NCBI GenBank assembly: GCA_036841525.1
Contig: DAITVZ010000002.1
Span: 1-64,000, forward strand
Length of the DNA stretch: 64,000 nucleotides
Origin: JAAYEA01 sp012689325
GTDB lineage: Bacteria; Chloroflexota; Anaerolineae; JAAYEA01
Direction of reading: 5' to 3'
Below, piece by piece: positions 43,319 to 52,167 of the stretch. Below the pieces are notes generated by a model. That model did no database searches, was not told the DNA's origin, and was given only the letters and a program-made list of their open reading frames with translations. How positions within the stretch are numbered: position 1 is the stretch's first letter; each line of letters starts with the position of its first letter. Position numbers and translations under genes: made by a program.

Positions 43319-45583
43319 CTAGCTCTCGTAGCAGCGCACCTCGTAGAGAGCCGCTGGGACCGGCCCGTGGCTCTCCAGCACCTCGACAGTCAGCCGCCTC
43401 GTCCTCACCGGCGGCGCCAGCACGATCTCGTTCCTCGCCTGATGGTTGTCCGCGCACTCGGCGATGACTCGACTTTCTTCGTCGCGCACCCGATAGCGGC
43501 GCGCGCAAAAGGGCATCACCGACTCGGCATGCGGCATCTGCACCGTCTCCATCGGGTGATCCCAGTCTGTGTCGAAGGCCAACACGATCCGCCCGATGGC
43601 CTGCGGCGTCTCCCATTGCAGCGCCAGCGCCGGAAGCGGATCGTTCGGGTCCGCCACCCAGGCGTTCGGCGCGTTCGTCGGCCGCTGCCAGCCATTGGCG
43701 ACGTTCTCAGGGCTCCAGGCTTCCAGCCCCGGTTCCACCGCCACCGCCAGGTTCCGCCCGCCGGGCCGCCGCTCCGGACACCAGAACTCGAACGTCTCCA
43801 CGCCAATGTCCGAGGCTGGCGCCTGCGTACTGCGGTGCCGCGCCGAGAGCAGCCCGGTGACCCGCTGCTCCGTGCAGCGCACCGACACATCCGGGTTCTG
43901 CAAGAGGCACAGAAACACGTAGCGAGCCTCCGTCAGGCTCCCCCGCCAGTCCAGGTCCACCCGCTGGCAAGTTCCCGGCTCCAGCGCCACCTCGCGCCGA
44001 TCCAACACCACGTCGGGGGTGTGGTTGCTCGGCCGGTCGCTGGTGCGCAGCTCGAGGGTGAGCGCAGCTGGACGGCCCACATCCACCCAGATCACCATCT
44101 TGGGCAGCGGGCCTGCCTTCAGAGGCAGCAACTGCGCCCAGGAGTGGGCCAGCGGCAGCGCCGGGCCGTCGGGCGCCAGCTCACGCAGGCGGAAACTACT
44201 GCTGGCCGAGATGGCCGCGCGTTGCGCCAGGTCGTCTGGATCGACCAGACGCACCTCGGGGATGTGCTGGCCCTGGCGGATCAGGTCGCGCTGCAGGCTT
44301 TTCACTCGCTCCGGCTCGCTCAGGTCGGCGGGAAGCCAGCCGTCCCGCCGGCAGATGGCGGCAGCCATGCCCACCGCCTGCGCGGCCACGGCGCAGGTGG
44401 CCATCACCCGCGTGGAGCCGAAGGCCACGTGGGAGGCGCTGATGATCCGCCCCGCCAGGAACAGGTTGCGGATGTTGCGGCTATAGAGGCACCGATAGGG
44501 GATGCCGTAGACGCCCCGCGCATGCCATTGGTTGCAGCCGGGCTTGGGGCTATAGACCCCATCCGCCGGATGCAGGTCGATGGACCACCCGCCATGCGCC
44601 ACGTCGTCCACATGGGCGCGCTGCTCCACGATGTCTTGCTGGATGAGCATCGTGTCGCCTTCGAAACGGCGGCTCTCCCGCTTGCCGGGGATCATCCCCA
44701 CCCACTCCAGCGTCAGGTTCGCCGCCTCCGAGAAGCGCCCCGAGTTCTTGATATAGTCCCACACCCCATAGGCCACCTTCCAGAGCTCCCACTTGATGGC
44801 CTCGGTGTCATGCACCGTGTCCAGCCGCCCGCCGTACTCGATCCACCAATACCAGGGGCCGCTATCGCGGGCGTTGAACCGCCCGTACCGGGGAATGGTC
44901 GTGATGTCCCGCAGGGCATAGCTCGGGGCAACGTAACGCACCGGATGCCCCGCGTCCTTGCTGACGAAATAGATCGAGTGTCCCAGCAACTCGCCGTACT
45001 CGGCGGGGTCGGGAGCAAAGCGCTCGCCGAATTCCTGCATCCCTTCCGCGCCCATGCGATAGGCCGCCCCGGCCAGGTGGCCCACCACCCCATCGCCGGA
45101 GGCGTCGCAGAAGAGCGGCGCGCTCACCTCGTAGCGCGTTTCGTTCTGGCTGCAATAGCCTCGCACCGCAGCGATGCGGTCCGGCCCGGCCTTGACTACC
45201 TCGTTCACCGCCGTGTTCAGCAGCAGGGTGATGTTCGGCTCCTCGCAGACCTTTTCCAACAAGATGGTGTCAAAGATGATCGGGTTCCCGTCGGGGTTGC
45301 GGTACATGTTCTCCACGAATATCTCGTTGACCACCCCGCCCTCGCGCGCCCAACGGTTGTTGTTGGTCATATGCGCCGTGGCCCCCAGCACCCACAGCCG
45401 CACCTCGCTGGAGGCGTTGCCCCCCAACATGGGGCGGTCCTGGATCAGCGCCACCTGGGCGCCCGCCCGCGCCGCGGTGATGGCGCAGCACACCCCCGCC
45501 AGCCCGCCGCCCACCACGACCAGGTCGCCGCTCAGCGCCACGCGCGCCGTCTCTCGGTAGCTCGCCTCCGGCTCAGTCCGCAC
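43319..45583 (-). CDS. FAD-dependent oxidoreductase with discoidin-like C-terminal domain
   Basis: A 754-residue protein. The N-terminal part (about 15-430) is an FAD_oxidored flavoprotein: DLVVVGGGLAGVCCAITAARAG, GGNASSEVRLWVLGA, LFCDASGDGVVGHLAGA and FLAGRIISASHVAFGSTRVMATCAVAAQAVG. The C-terminal 300 residues are beta-rich; the last 120 (ALQWETPQAIGRIVLAFD, TRRLTVEVLESHG) look like an F5/8-type C (discoidin) sugar-binding domain. GTG 45583 has AGGAGG five bases upstream and overlaps the end of the sialidase-fold gene, so the two are coupled. The carbohydrate-binding-like tail suggests a glycan or sugar substrate. No secretion signal is visible. Confidence 0.82.
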   Translation of the reverse strand: MRTEPEASYRETARVALSGDLVVVGGGLAGVCCAITAARAGAQVALIQDRPMLGGNASSEVRLWVLGATAHMTNNNRWAREGGVVNEIFVENMYRNPDGNPIIFDTILLEKVCEEPNITLLLNTAVNEVVKAGPDRIAAVRGYCSQNETRYEVSAPLFCDASGDGVVGHLAGAAYRMGAEGMQEFGERFAPDPAEYGELLGHSIYFVSKDAGHPVRYVAPSYALRDITTIPRYGRFNARDSGPWYWWIEYGGRLDTVHDTEAIKWELWKVAYGVWDYIKNSGRFSEAANLTLEWVGMIPGKRESRRFEGDTMLIQQDIVEQRAHVDDVAHGGWSIDLHPADGVYSPKPGCNQWHARGVYGIPYRCLYSRNIRNLFLAGRIISASHVAFGSTRVMATCAVAAQAVGMAAAICRRDGWLPADLSEPERVKSLQRDLIRQGQHIPEVRLVDPDDLAQRAAISASSSFRLRELAPDGPALPLAHSWAQLLPLKAGPLPKMVIWVDVGRPAALTLELRTSDRPSNHTPDVVLDRREVALEPGTCQRVDLDWRGSLTEARYVFLCLLQNPDVSVRCTEQRVTGLLSARHRSTQAPASDIGVETFEFWCPERRPGGRNLAVAVEPGLEAWSPENVANGWQRPTNAPNAWVADPNDPLPALALQWETPQAIGRIVLAFDTDWDHPMETVQMPHAESVMPFCARRYRVRDEESRVIAECADNHQARNEIVLAPPVRTRRLTVEVLESHGPVPAALYEVRCYES

Positions 45584-46601
45584 GTTGGCCTCCTGCCTCG
45601 CCCGCCGCGAGGACCTCGTCCTCGGTGAACACCTTGAGCACGATCTCGCCCGGCCCGTACCGGTCGCAGTCGTGCACTGCATAGATCGTTCCATTGGGAG
45701 CCTGGGCCGCATCGGGGTACGAGACCTTCTCCCGGCCATCTAGCTCCAGCCCGCCGCTCCAACTGGCCCCGTCATTCTCGCTCAAATAGGCGCACAGCCT
45801 TCGCCGCCGCTCTGGATCTGGCGTGTTGATCAGCAAGAGCCGCCCGGAATGCAGCCGCCTGATCAAGAAGCGTGAACCGGGGTTCACGATCCCCGTCGGC
45901 GAGCCGGCCGCCCAGCTCTCGCCCCGGTCCTCGGAGACGCTCTGCCACAGCGCCCCGCTTCCCGTGCGGATGAGCATCCACAGGCTGCCGTCGCGCCGCT
46001 CCACCACCATGTTCTCCAGCGCCCATGGCGGCGCCTCCACCTCCCCGCGCAGCCGCCAGGTCGCCCCCTGGTCCGTCGAGATAACCACCCCTTGCAGCTC
46101 GTGCCCGCGGGGAAAGGGCGTCTCCGGCGCGTAGCGGCCCCAGGTCAGCGGCAACAGCCACTCGCCCGTCGTCAGCGCCGTGGGCTTGTTCAGGTGCACG
46201 GCGAACGGGGCCCCGACCTCCAGCCGTCGCGGCGCGCTCCAACGCGGACGGGCCGCGCCCGAGTCTTCGGCGACCATCGCCCACACGGTAAACTCGCGCG
46301 TCTCCAGATTGGCCTGGTTGTAGATCAGCCAGAGGCGACCAGCCGGGTCGTGCCACAACGCCGGGTCATAGGCCCGCGTCGCGCCGGGCGGGGAGGCCAC
46401 GACCTCCGGCTCGGACCAGGTGGCACCGTCGTCGCCGCTGGTGGTGACCAGGACCTCGTTATCGGGATGCGGCTCCTTCGGCCCGCCCGAGTAAAACGTG
46501 ACCCACAGCCGCCCATTGGGGGCGCGCTCGATGCCAGGGATGCCCTGCCATTGGCGGGCGCCCTTTGTGGAAACAACCGTTGTTCTCATGTACTCTGCCA
46601 T
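45573..46601 (-). CDS. Sialidase-fold (BNR/Asp-box) protein
   Basis: A 342-residue six-bladed beta-propeller. Four Asp-box repeats are visible: TSGDDGATWSEP, STDQGATWRL, SEDRGESWAAG and SENDGASWSGG, evenly spaced. Domain order and an early Arg (GIERAPNGRLW) fit the exo-alpha-sialidase family PF13088, but the arginine triad and Tyr nucleophile cannot be confirmed by eye, so other glycan hydrolases or lyases of this fold are possible. ATG 46601 lies close to AGAGG; ATG 46589 is an alternative. Its 3' end overlaps the start of the FAD oxidoreductase. No signal peptide. Confidence 0.82.
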   Translation of the reverse strand: MAEYMRTTVVSTKGARQWQGIPGIERAPNGRLWVTFYSGGPKEPHPDNEVLVTTSGDDGATWSEPEVVASPPGATRAYDPALWHDPAGRLWLIYNQANLETREFTVWAMVAEDSGAARPRWSAPRRLEVGAPFAVHLNKPTALTTGEWLLPLTWGRYAPETPFPRGHELQGVVISTDQGATWRLRGEVEAPPWALENMVVERRDGSLWMLIRTGSGALWQSVSEDRGESWAAGSPTGIVNPGSRFLIRRLHSGRLLLINTPDPERRRRLCAYLSENDGASWSGGLELDGREKVSYPDAAQAPNGTIYAVHDCDRYGPGEIVLKVFTEDEVLAAGEAGGQRAD

Positions 46602-46606
46602 TCCTC

Positions 46607-46642
46607 TGACGTTCGACCTTCGACGCTGGACTTTCGACTGTC
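46607..46642. repeat. Short degenerate TTCGAC tandem repeat
   Basis: The intergenic segment has GACGTTCGACC, TTCGACGC and TTTCGACTG in succession, a degenerate 8-10-base repeat built on TTCGAC. Confidence 0.5.
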
Positions 46643-46651
46643 CTCCATCCC

Positions 46652-47419
46652 CTACCGCAGCGCGAACTCGACCGCCACCACCGCCGTCACCTTGATCTGG
46701 CCCGGAGCCAGCGTGTCATCGCCGGTATAGCCGCTTCCCGCCGCGTTCTGGATGACGTTCTGCGTCATGCCCGAGGCATAGGCCGAACCCCACCAGCTGC
46801 CATAGCCCGACCACCAGCTCGCCTGCCCCTCGGTGATCTTGAGCGGCTCCCCGATCTCTTGCCCCAGGTCTCCCGCCAGCGCCTCGGCCTTTTCTCGCGC
46901 CGCGGTGATGGCCAGCGCCCGCGCCTCGTCGCGGTGCTTGCGCAGCTCGGTGGTGCGGAACTGGATGCCGTGCACATAGTTGGCCCCCGAGGCCAGCACA
47001 TCGCTGAGCAGCGCCTCGAACTGGCTGATGTCCCGCAGCGTCACCACCACCGTCTTGCGCACGAAATAGCCGAGGAAGCTCTGCTTCTCATAGCTGTCCC
47101 GATAGCGCGGCTCGATGCTGATGTGGTCGATCTGCACCAGCTTGGGCTCGATGCCATATCGCTCGGTCAGGTCGAGAACCGCGGCCACGCGCTGATCGTT
47201 CTCGGCCTTGGCCTCCTCCAGGTCCATGTTGGAGGTCTCCACGCCCAGCGTCAGGATCACTTCATCCGGCACGACGCGCACCTCCGCCTCGCCGCTGACG
47301 CTGATGCTCCGTCCCGAACTCGCCGGCTTGTCCATGTTGACGGTGCAGCCAGCCAGGGCCAGCGCCGCCACCGCCAGGCCCACCCATGCCCACCGCGTCC
47401 AGCTCGTTGTGTGTCCCAT
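46652..47419 (-). CDS. SIMPL-domain (DUF541) lipoprotein
   Basis: A 255-residue protein with a lipoprotein signal: helix VGLAVAALALAGC, Cys at about residue 25. The mature part is a SIMPL/DUF541 domain (ISVSGEAEVRVVPDEVILTLGVET, AENDQRVAAVLDLTERYGI, TVVVTLRDISQFEALLSDVLASGANYVHGIQF, AREKAEALAGDLG). It ends with a Ser/Gly/Trp loop and VTAVVAVEFAL. Proteins of this family are envelope-located and associated with stress or oxidative damage protection, but no reaction is known. AGGAGGG precedes the ATG. The upstream promoter may be TTGCTC-17-GACAAT. Confidence 0.88.
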   Translation of the reverse strand: MGHTTSWTRWAWVGLAVAALALAGCTVNMDKPASSGRSISVSGEAEVRVVPDEVILTLGVETSNMDLEEAKAENDQRVAAVLDLTERYGIEPKLVQIDHISIEPRYRDSYEKQSFLGYFVRKTVVVTLRDISQFEALLSDVLASGANYVHGIQFRTTELRKHRDEARALAITAAREKAEALAGDLGQEIGEPLKITEGQASWWSGYGSWWGSAYASGMTQNVIQNAAGSGYTGDDTLAPGQIKVTAVVAVEFALR

Positions 47420-47483
47420 GTCACCCTCCTATCCAACTCTCGACCCTGCGTCCATTGTCCACCTATAGGCTCGTGGGAGCAAC

Positions 47484-47511
47484 TTGGCGCTCTGCGACCT
47501 TTGCGTACACT
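47484..47511 (+). promoter_or_regulatory. Sigma70-type promoter of UroD-fold copy 3
   Basis: TTGGCG, 16 bases, TACACT, 30 bases upstream of the ATG at 47542. Confidence 0.6.
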
Positions 47512-47541
47512 GTATGGCATCGCAGCCAGGAGGAACCCGCC

Positions 47542-48711
47542 ATGCCGACCAGCCTCAAGACCCTATCCACCCATAGCCCGGCCCTGGATACGTTGCTGGA
47601 AAAGCACCGCGCCTTCTGGCGGCGTGACGCCAAGGGCTTTCTGCGCGCCGTGAGCGTGTTTGCGCCCTCGGAGCCCTCCCGGCTGCCCCAGCGCGACGGC
47701 CGCGCCATAACCCAGGCCGCGCGCTTGACCCCCGACATGTTCGATGTGGGCTTGCTTATCGACGACGTGCTGGCCTGGGATCCCTCCCAGAACGACCCGC
47801 TGCTCGCCGCCAGGCAGCAGGTGCTAGCCTTCCCTGGTGTGGGCGACCTGTTGCCGCTCAGCCGCGCCTTTTTCAAGATCCCCTGGCTGGAGGCGATGCT
47901 TGGCTGCCCCATCACCATGACCGAAGGGCAGATTTGGGTCGGCCACTATGAGGGCACAGCCGAGGACGCCATCCGTCGCGGCGTCCATTTCGAGGGCAAT
48001 CCGTGGTTTCAGCTTTATGTCGAGTTTTTGCATCAGCTTCAGGCTCGCCTGGAGCCCCGCTACCTAGCCTCGGCCAACACGCTGCTCCGCGGCACCTGCG
48101 ACCTGGTCGCCGCCATCCTGGGGGTGAAGGAAGCCTGCGTCGGCTGGATCGAGCAGCCGCGACTCATGGCCCGCCTCTTGCGCGTCTGCACCGATGCCAA
48201 CCTGGCTGTGATCGAGGCCGGGCGCAAGGCGCTGCGCCCCTTCCAGGGCGGCTACATGAGCGCTTTTGGCGTCTGGGCGCCCGAATACGTGGTTCGCACC
48301 CAGGCTGACCACTCCACCCTGCTCTCGCCGCGCATGTACCGTGAGCAGATCCTCCCCTTCGACCGCGAGGTGATCGCCGCCGCGCCGCACTGCATCTTTC
48401 ACATCCACAACAACGGCTACCACATCGCCCCAGACCTGGTGCAGGTCCCCGAACTGGACGCCATCGAGGTGGTGGTGGACCCCTATCCCACCGGTGCGCG
48501 CAAGGCGTACGAGATCGTGATGATGCAGATGATCCTGCAACACAAGGCGTTGCTGATCGACGGAAACTTTCCCAGCTATGAGGAAGCGGAGTGGGTGCTG
48601 GCCCAGTTGGATAGGCGCGGCCTGTACTATAACGTGCAGCTCTCCGCCGAGACGCTGTCTGCTCTACCAGAGGGCGCGCCGCATAGCGAGATGTGGCTAC
48701 TTGAGGAGTGA
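47542..48711 (+). CDS. Uroporphyrinogen decarboxylase-like protein, copy 3
   Basis: A 389-residue divergent member of the UroD-fold group. It has LLEKHRAFWRRDAKGFL, WIEQPRLMARLLRVCTDANLAVIEAG, LLSPRMYREQILPFDREVIAAAPHCIFHIHNNGYH and IEVVVDPYPTGARKAYEIV. The His-Ile-His segment occupies the position of the metal-binding motif of copies 1 and 2, but the second Cys is missing. ATG 47542 has AGGAGG six bases upstream. It has its own promoter and converges on copies 4-6. The closest annotated kin are usually called uroporphyrinogen decarboxylase/cobalamin-independent methionine synthase family. Substrate unknown. Confidence 0.75.
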   Translation: MPTSLKTLSTHSPALDTLLEKHRAFWRRDAKGFLRAVSVFAPSEPSRLPQRDGRAITQAARLTPDMFDVGLLIDDVLAWDPSQNDPLLAARQQVLAFPGVGDLLPLSRAFFKIPWLEAMLGCPITMTEGQIWVGHYEGTAEDAIRRGVHFEGNPWFQLYVEFLHQLQARLEPRYLASANTLLRGTCDLVAAILGVKEACVGWIEQPRLMARLLRVCTDANLAVIEAGRKALRPFQGGYMSAFGVWAPEYVVRTQADHSTLLSPRMYREQILPFDREVIAAAPHCIFHIHNNGYHIAPDLVQVPELDAIEVVVDPYPTGARKAYEIVMMQMILQHKALLIDGNFPSYEEAEWVLAQLDRRGLYYNVQLSAETLSALPEGAPHSEMWLLEE

Positions 48712-48732
48712 TCGCGAAACGAGGCGGCGCGG

Positions 48733-49674
48733 CTAGGCGTGCGCCCGCGCCTCCTCGATGAGCGCCAGCATGTTAGCAATGGGCACGTCGCTCTGGATCG
48801 CTTGCGCCGGCGAGGTGATGTACCCGCCGCCACGGCCCATGCGAGAGACCACCTCGCGCACCTCTGCACGCACCTGCGCCGGCGTGCCAAAGGGCAGGGT
48901 CTGCTGCGTGCTGATCCCGCCCCAAAAGGTCAGCTTGCCGCCGTACCGCTCCTTGAGCCGATAGATGTCCATGCACTCGGGCTGCACGGGGTTCAGCACG
49001 TCCACGCCGATCTCGATCAAGTCGGGCAGGATCGCCTCGATGTTGCCGCAGGAATGCAGCCAGACGTCCTTGCCCTCAGCATGCACCAGATCGTATTCGC
49101 GCTGCTCCCCCGGGGCGATCAGGTCGCGCCACGCGTTGGGTGACATGAGCAGGCCATGTTGCGAGCCCCAGTCGCTGCCCAGCAGGATGCCATCGATGCC
49201 CTCGTAACCCAGCAGGTTCTCCAGCATGACCATGTTCTTGTCGATGATCTTGTTCAGCATCCGCCGCGCAAAGTCCTTGTGCCCGCCAATGTCGCCCAGG
49301 AAATTCTCGATCCCGCGCGCGCTGTTGGCCTTCTCAAAGTGGCTGCCATAGATCATCACCAGCACGTAGCAACTGGTCTCTTCTTTCAGGCGAATCAGCT
49401 CTTCCTGATAGGCCGTATAGCTGCCGTGGCCACGCGTCTTAGGCAAGACCACCGGGTCATCAAAGTCCCGGTAACTGGCGGGGATATCGTGCCAGCCCCA
49501 CCAAGGCGCCGAGATCGCGTGCACATGGTTGCCCATCGCCACGGACAAGTCGGCCCCGGGAAAGTGCGGGGCGACGATCTCTTGGGCGTCGCGCGTCAGG
49601 TTGATAAAGTAGGGCACATGGCCGATCTCCTGGTGCGCGATCGCCGCCTGGACCACCTGCCTGCGTGTCAACAC
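48733..49674 (-). CDS. Uroporphyrinogen decarboxylase-fold protein, copy 4
   Basis: A 313-residue UroD/MtaA-type barrel: LTRRQVVQAAIAHQEIGHVPYFI, GSDWGSQHGLLMSPNAWRDL, WLHSCGNIEAILPDLIEIGVDVLNPVQPECM and GGGYITSPAQAIQSDVPIANM. His-Ser-Cys-Gly marks the putative metal site. GTG 49674 is chosen because GGGAGG precedes it and the family starts here; an upstream ATG at 49734 overlaps the preceding gene. It is the third gene of a minus-strand trio of UroD-fold proteins (copies 4-6). Confidence 0.85.
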   Translation of the reverse strand: MLTRRQVVQAAIAHQEIGHVPYFINLTRDAQEIVAPHFPGADLSVAMGNHVHAISAPWWGWHDIPASYRDFDDPVVLPKTRGHGSYTAYQEELIRLKEETSCYVLVMIYGSHFEKANSARGIENFLGDIGGHKDFARRMLNKIIDKNMVMLENLLGYEGIDGILLGSDWGSQHGLLMSPNAWRDLIAPGEQREYDLVHAEGKDVWLHSCGNIEAILPDLIEIGVDVLNPVQPECMDIYRLKERYGGKLTFWGGISTQQTLPFGTPAQVRAEVREVVSRMGRGGGYITSPAQAIQSDVPIANMLALIEEARAHA

Positions 49675-49711
49675 GATGTAGCTGCCTCCCGTTGTCTGGT
49701 CGCCCTGCCGA

Positions 49712-50773
49712 TCAGCGCTTGCACAGCTCTTCATAGACCTGCTGGTAATACAGCACCGCGTCCACCGGCGTGTTCGGGGGGATGTGGTTCCCCACGGCCA
49801 GGAAATAGCCGGGGCAGCGCTTCCCGATCGACATACACCGCTCTACCTCGGCGCGGATGGCGGCCTTGTCGCCGCCTAGCAGGATGCGGGTATCGGCATT
49901 GCCGATGAAAAAGTGCGTGCGTCCATATCTCTCGGCGATATACCCCATGTCGGTGGTCGGCTCCATCACGAACCCGCTGATCCCGCAGGCGGCGATATCG
50001 TCGATGAACATCGTATAGTTGCCATCCGAGGTGAAGGCGATCTTTTTGCCGGACTCGACCAGCGGCGCAAAGAGCTTCTTATAGTTGGGAAAGATGTACT
50101 CCCGATACCACTTGGGCGAGATGAAGGGCCCCGCGCTCCAGACGATGTCGTCGTGCACCATGACCATGGGCAGGTCCGCCGCGCCCAGGGCGTCATAGTA
50201 CTGCTGTATCCACCGCGCATAGCGGTTCGCCACCTCGCCAAAGGCGACGGGATCGGTCCCCGCCGCCAGCAGCAACAGGTCCCACCCAAAGAGGCCGATC
50301 ATCCCCGAGATCATGGTGATATAGACGCCGGTCATGTTGACCTGATTGGGGTTGTTCCGCGCATTGCGGGCATAGGCCTCCTCGAAGCGCGCCTTGAGCT
50401 CGCCCAAATCCTTCTGCCCCAGCGACTCCCAGGGATCGAAGCGCAGCACGTCCTCGGGCGTCTGAAAGTGGGGGCTGGCCCTGGGTATCCGCCAGTCCAC
50501 CCCACCCGCCGCATAGACCGCATGGCCCATATCCGTATAGTACTCGCCCAGTTCCCCGTGGCTGATCAGCGTGGACCAGGCAAAGTCGAAATCCCAGGCC
50601 CGCTCGAGCGCCCGCCCGGCCCGCTGCTTTTTCACCTGCGAGCTCTCCGGGCCTGCTTTGATCCCCGTTACGGCCTCGATGACCCCCCAGTGCGTGGTCA
50701 CCGAGTACTCGGTGTGCGGCACCCTCGCCGGCATTTCCAGGTTGATCGCGGCCCATCCATCTTGATAGGACAT
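49712..50773 (-). CDS. Uroporphyrinogen decarboxylase-fold protein, copy 5
   Basis: A 353-residue UroD-superfamily protein of a divergent branch: WAAINLEMPARVPHTEYSVTTHW, HDDIVWSAGPFISPKWYREYIFPNYKKLF, IAFTSDGNYTMFIDDIAACGISGFVMEP and RILLGGDKAAIRAEVERCM. The usual His-x-Cys-Gly segment is replaced by FTSDGNY, so the metal site seen in copies 1, 2 and 4 is lost. AGGAGG lies upstream of ATG 50773 (12 bases). Middle gene of the trio. Confidence 0.82.
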   Translation of the reverse strand: MSYQDGWAAINLEMPARVPHTEYSVTTHWGVIEAVTGIKAGPESSQVKKQRAGRALERAWDFDFAWSTLISHGELGEYYTDMGHAVYAAGGVDWRIPRASPHFQTPEDVLRFDPWESLGQKDLGELKARFEEAYARNARNNPNQVNMTGVYITMISGMIGLFGWDLLLLAAGTDPVAFGEVANRYARWIQQYYDALGAADLPMVMVHDDIVWSAGPFISPKWYREYIFPNYKKLFAPLVESGKKIAFTSDGNYTMFIDDIAACGISGFVMEPTTDMGYIAERYGRTHFFIGNADTRILLGGDKAAIRAEVERCMSIGKRCPGYFLAVGNHIPPNTPVDAVLYYQQVYEELCKR

Positions 50774-50799
50774 GTGAGTGAGTACCTCCTGTGGCTAGT

Positions 50800-52059
50800 T
50801 CACTGCGGACCAGGGGTGCGCAGCACCTCTTCCATGGCGATCTCGGCCCATTCCCAGAGGCGTTTCGGCTGGTAGCGCACCGTGGAGATGTCCTTCATGA
50901 TCACCTCGACGTTGCACCCGCGTGACTTGTCCAGCGCCTCGCGCAGCATCTTGCGCGCCAGGCCGGGACGCCAATCGTCCTCGGCCAGCAACGCCGGCGT
51001 GGGCTTGTAGGAGAACACATAATCGCGCCCGATCTCGCGCGCGCCGCGGGCCACGTCCACCCAGGGGCTCATGGAGACCTTGCGCAGGTTGGGGATGCGC
51101 CTAAGGATGCCCATCTTGATGTCCAGCGGCTCGCAGCAGCCATAGTAGGTCAGGCCCCAGCGCTCCAGCCAGCGCATCTCGTGCCGCAGGGCGAACTCCC
51201 AGTGCTGCTCCGGCGACACTCCCGAGAAGATCTGGGCCGTGGCGCAGCCCCAGAGGTTGTGCGGCAGGGGGTGGGCGGCGTCATAGGGCGAGCCGGGCAG
51301 CTCGCGGGTATAGCCGTAGGCTCCGGAACCGATGCGCGTATTGTCGTCGTTGCGCGTGAGCAAGTTGAGCGACACCCACTGCTCCAGCTCGGCCATGTAG
51401 GCGTCCACCAGCCGCGCCATGATGGCGTTGACCATCTCGGGACGCAGCACCAGGTCCATCATCGCCTCGGTCACGCCCCACCAGCGGATCAGCTCATCCC
51501 AGGGGGCGAACCAGCGCCCCTTGATTCCCACCTTGCGCACCGGCATAATGTCGCCAAAGAGCTCGACCATGGCCTGGTAGCGCTCCTCGGTCGCGGCCAC
51601 CTCGTGGGTCACCACCGGCGTCTTGATCTTGACGATATCCTCCGGCTCGACGATTTGGCGGTGAAAGTGTCTGGAGACGACGCTGCTGGTCGGGTCCGTG
51701 CGGGCGATATCCACATCTTCGGTGAGGCCCAGCCCGGTGCTGCGAATCTGCAGGGGACACGAAAGGTAGCCGTCCACCACCATGTCGCACGGAAAGTGAC
51801 GCCATTGGTAGAGCAGTCGCCGCAGGCCCTGCTCCAGCTCGCGCGCCCAGGGGTCGGCGCAGCGCAAGGTCAGCTCGTCATCGGCGCTCATCTCGTTCCA
51901 GCAGACCTCGTTGATCCAGACCAGCGGGCGGACCGGCTCCAGGTCGTTGAGCCGGCGCCATAGCTCCGCCTTCTCCCGGTGCACTGGCAGCCCCGCGATT
52001 CCGGCCTGCTGCTCGGCCAGGCGACATAGGATGTCTCGGTCCTCTTGTGGGATCCTCAT
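50800..52059 (-). CDS. Uroporphyrinogen decarboxylase-like protein, copy 6
   Basis: A 419-residue protein of the larger UroD-like branch: RPLVWINEVCWNEM, HFPCDMVVDGYLSCPLQIRSTGLGL, GVSPEQHWEFALRHEMRWLERWGLTYYGCCEPLDIK and VDVARGAREIGRDYVFSYKPTPALLAEDDW. Tyr-Gly-Cys-Cys-Glu at the motif position keeps cysteines that could bind zinc. First gene of the trio, downstream of a TATACT promoter; the GGAG ribosome site is seven bases from ATG 52059. The large variation among the copies suggests different substrates. Confidence 0.8.
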   Translation of the reverse strand: MRIPQEDRDILCRLAEQQAGIAGLPVHREKAELWRRLNDLEPVRPLVWINEVCWNEMSADDELTLRCADPWARELEQGLRRLLYQWRHFPCDMVVDGYLSCPLQIRSTGLGLTEDVDIARTDPTSSVVSRHFHRQIVEPEDIVKIKTPVVTHEVAATEERYQAMVELFGDIMPVRKVGIKGRWFAPWDELIRWWGVTEAMMDLVLRPEMVNAIMARLVDAYMAELEQWVSLNLLTRNDDNTRIGSGAYGYTRELPGSPYDAAHPLPHNLWGCATAQIFSGVSPEQHWEFALRHEMRWLERWGLTYYGCCEPLDIKMGILRRIPNLRKVSMSPWVDVARGAREIGRDYVFSYKPTPALLAEDDWRPGLARKMLREALDKSRGCNVEVIMKDISTVRYQPKRLWEWAEIAMEEVLRTPGPQ

Positions 52060-52090
52060 GCTCCGCCCTCACCTCCCGCGACTTGGCCGC

Positions 52091-52118
52091 AGTATAGCCG
52101 GATCGCCCCAGAAGCAAA
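52091..52118 (-). promoter_or_regulatory. Sigma70-type promoter of the UroD-fold trio
   Basis: Minus-strand TTTGCT, 16 bases, TATACT. The -35 region abuts the T-tract of the upstream permease terminator. Confidence 0.6.
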
Positions 52119-52149
52119 AACGGGCGCCGCGATGATCGCAGCGCCCGTT
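52116..52149 (-). terminator. Intrinsic terminator of the permease gene
   Basis: AACGGGCGC pairs with GCGCCCGTT, with an inner GCGAT/ATCGC hairpin; on the minus strand five T follow. Confidence 0.88.
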
Positions 52150-52167
52150 CAGCTCGCGGCCTGGCCG

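Noticed and set aside
43301..45628. Long plus-strand reading frame opposite the FAD oxidoreductase
   Set aside because: Arg/His/Pro-rich shadow with no recognisable motifs; the minus strand encodes a clear flavoprotein.
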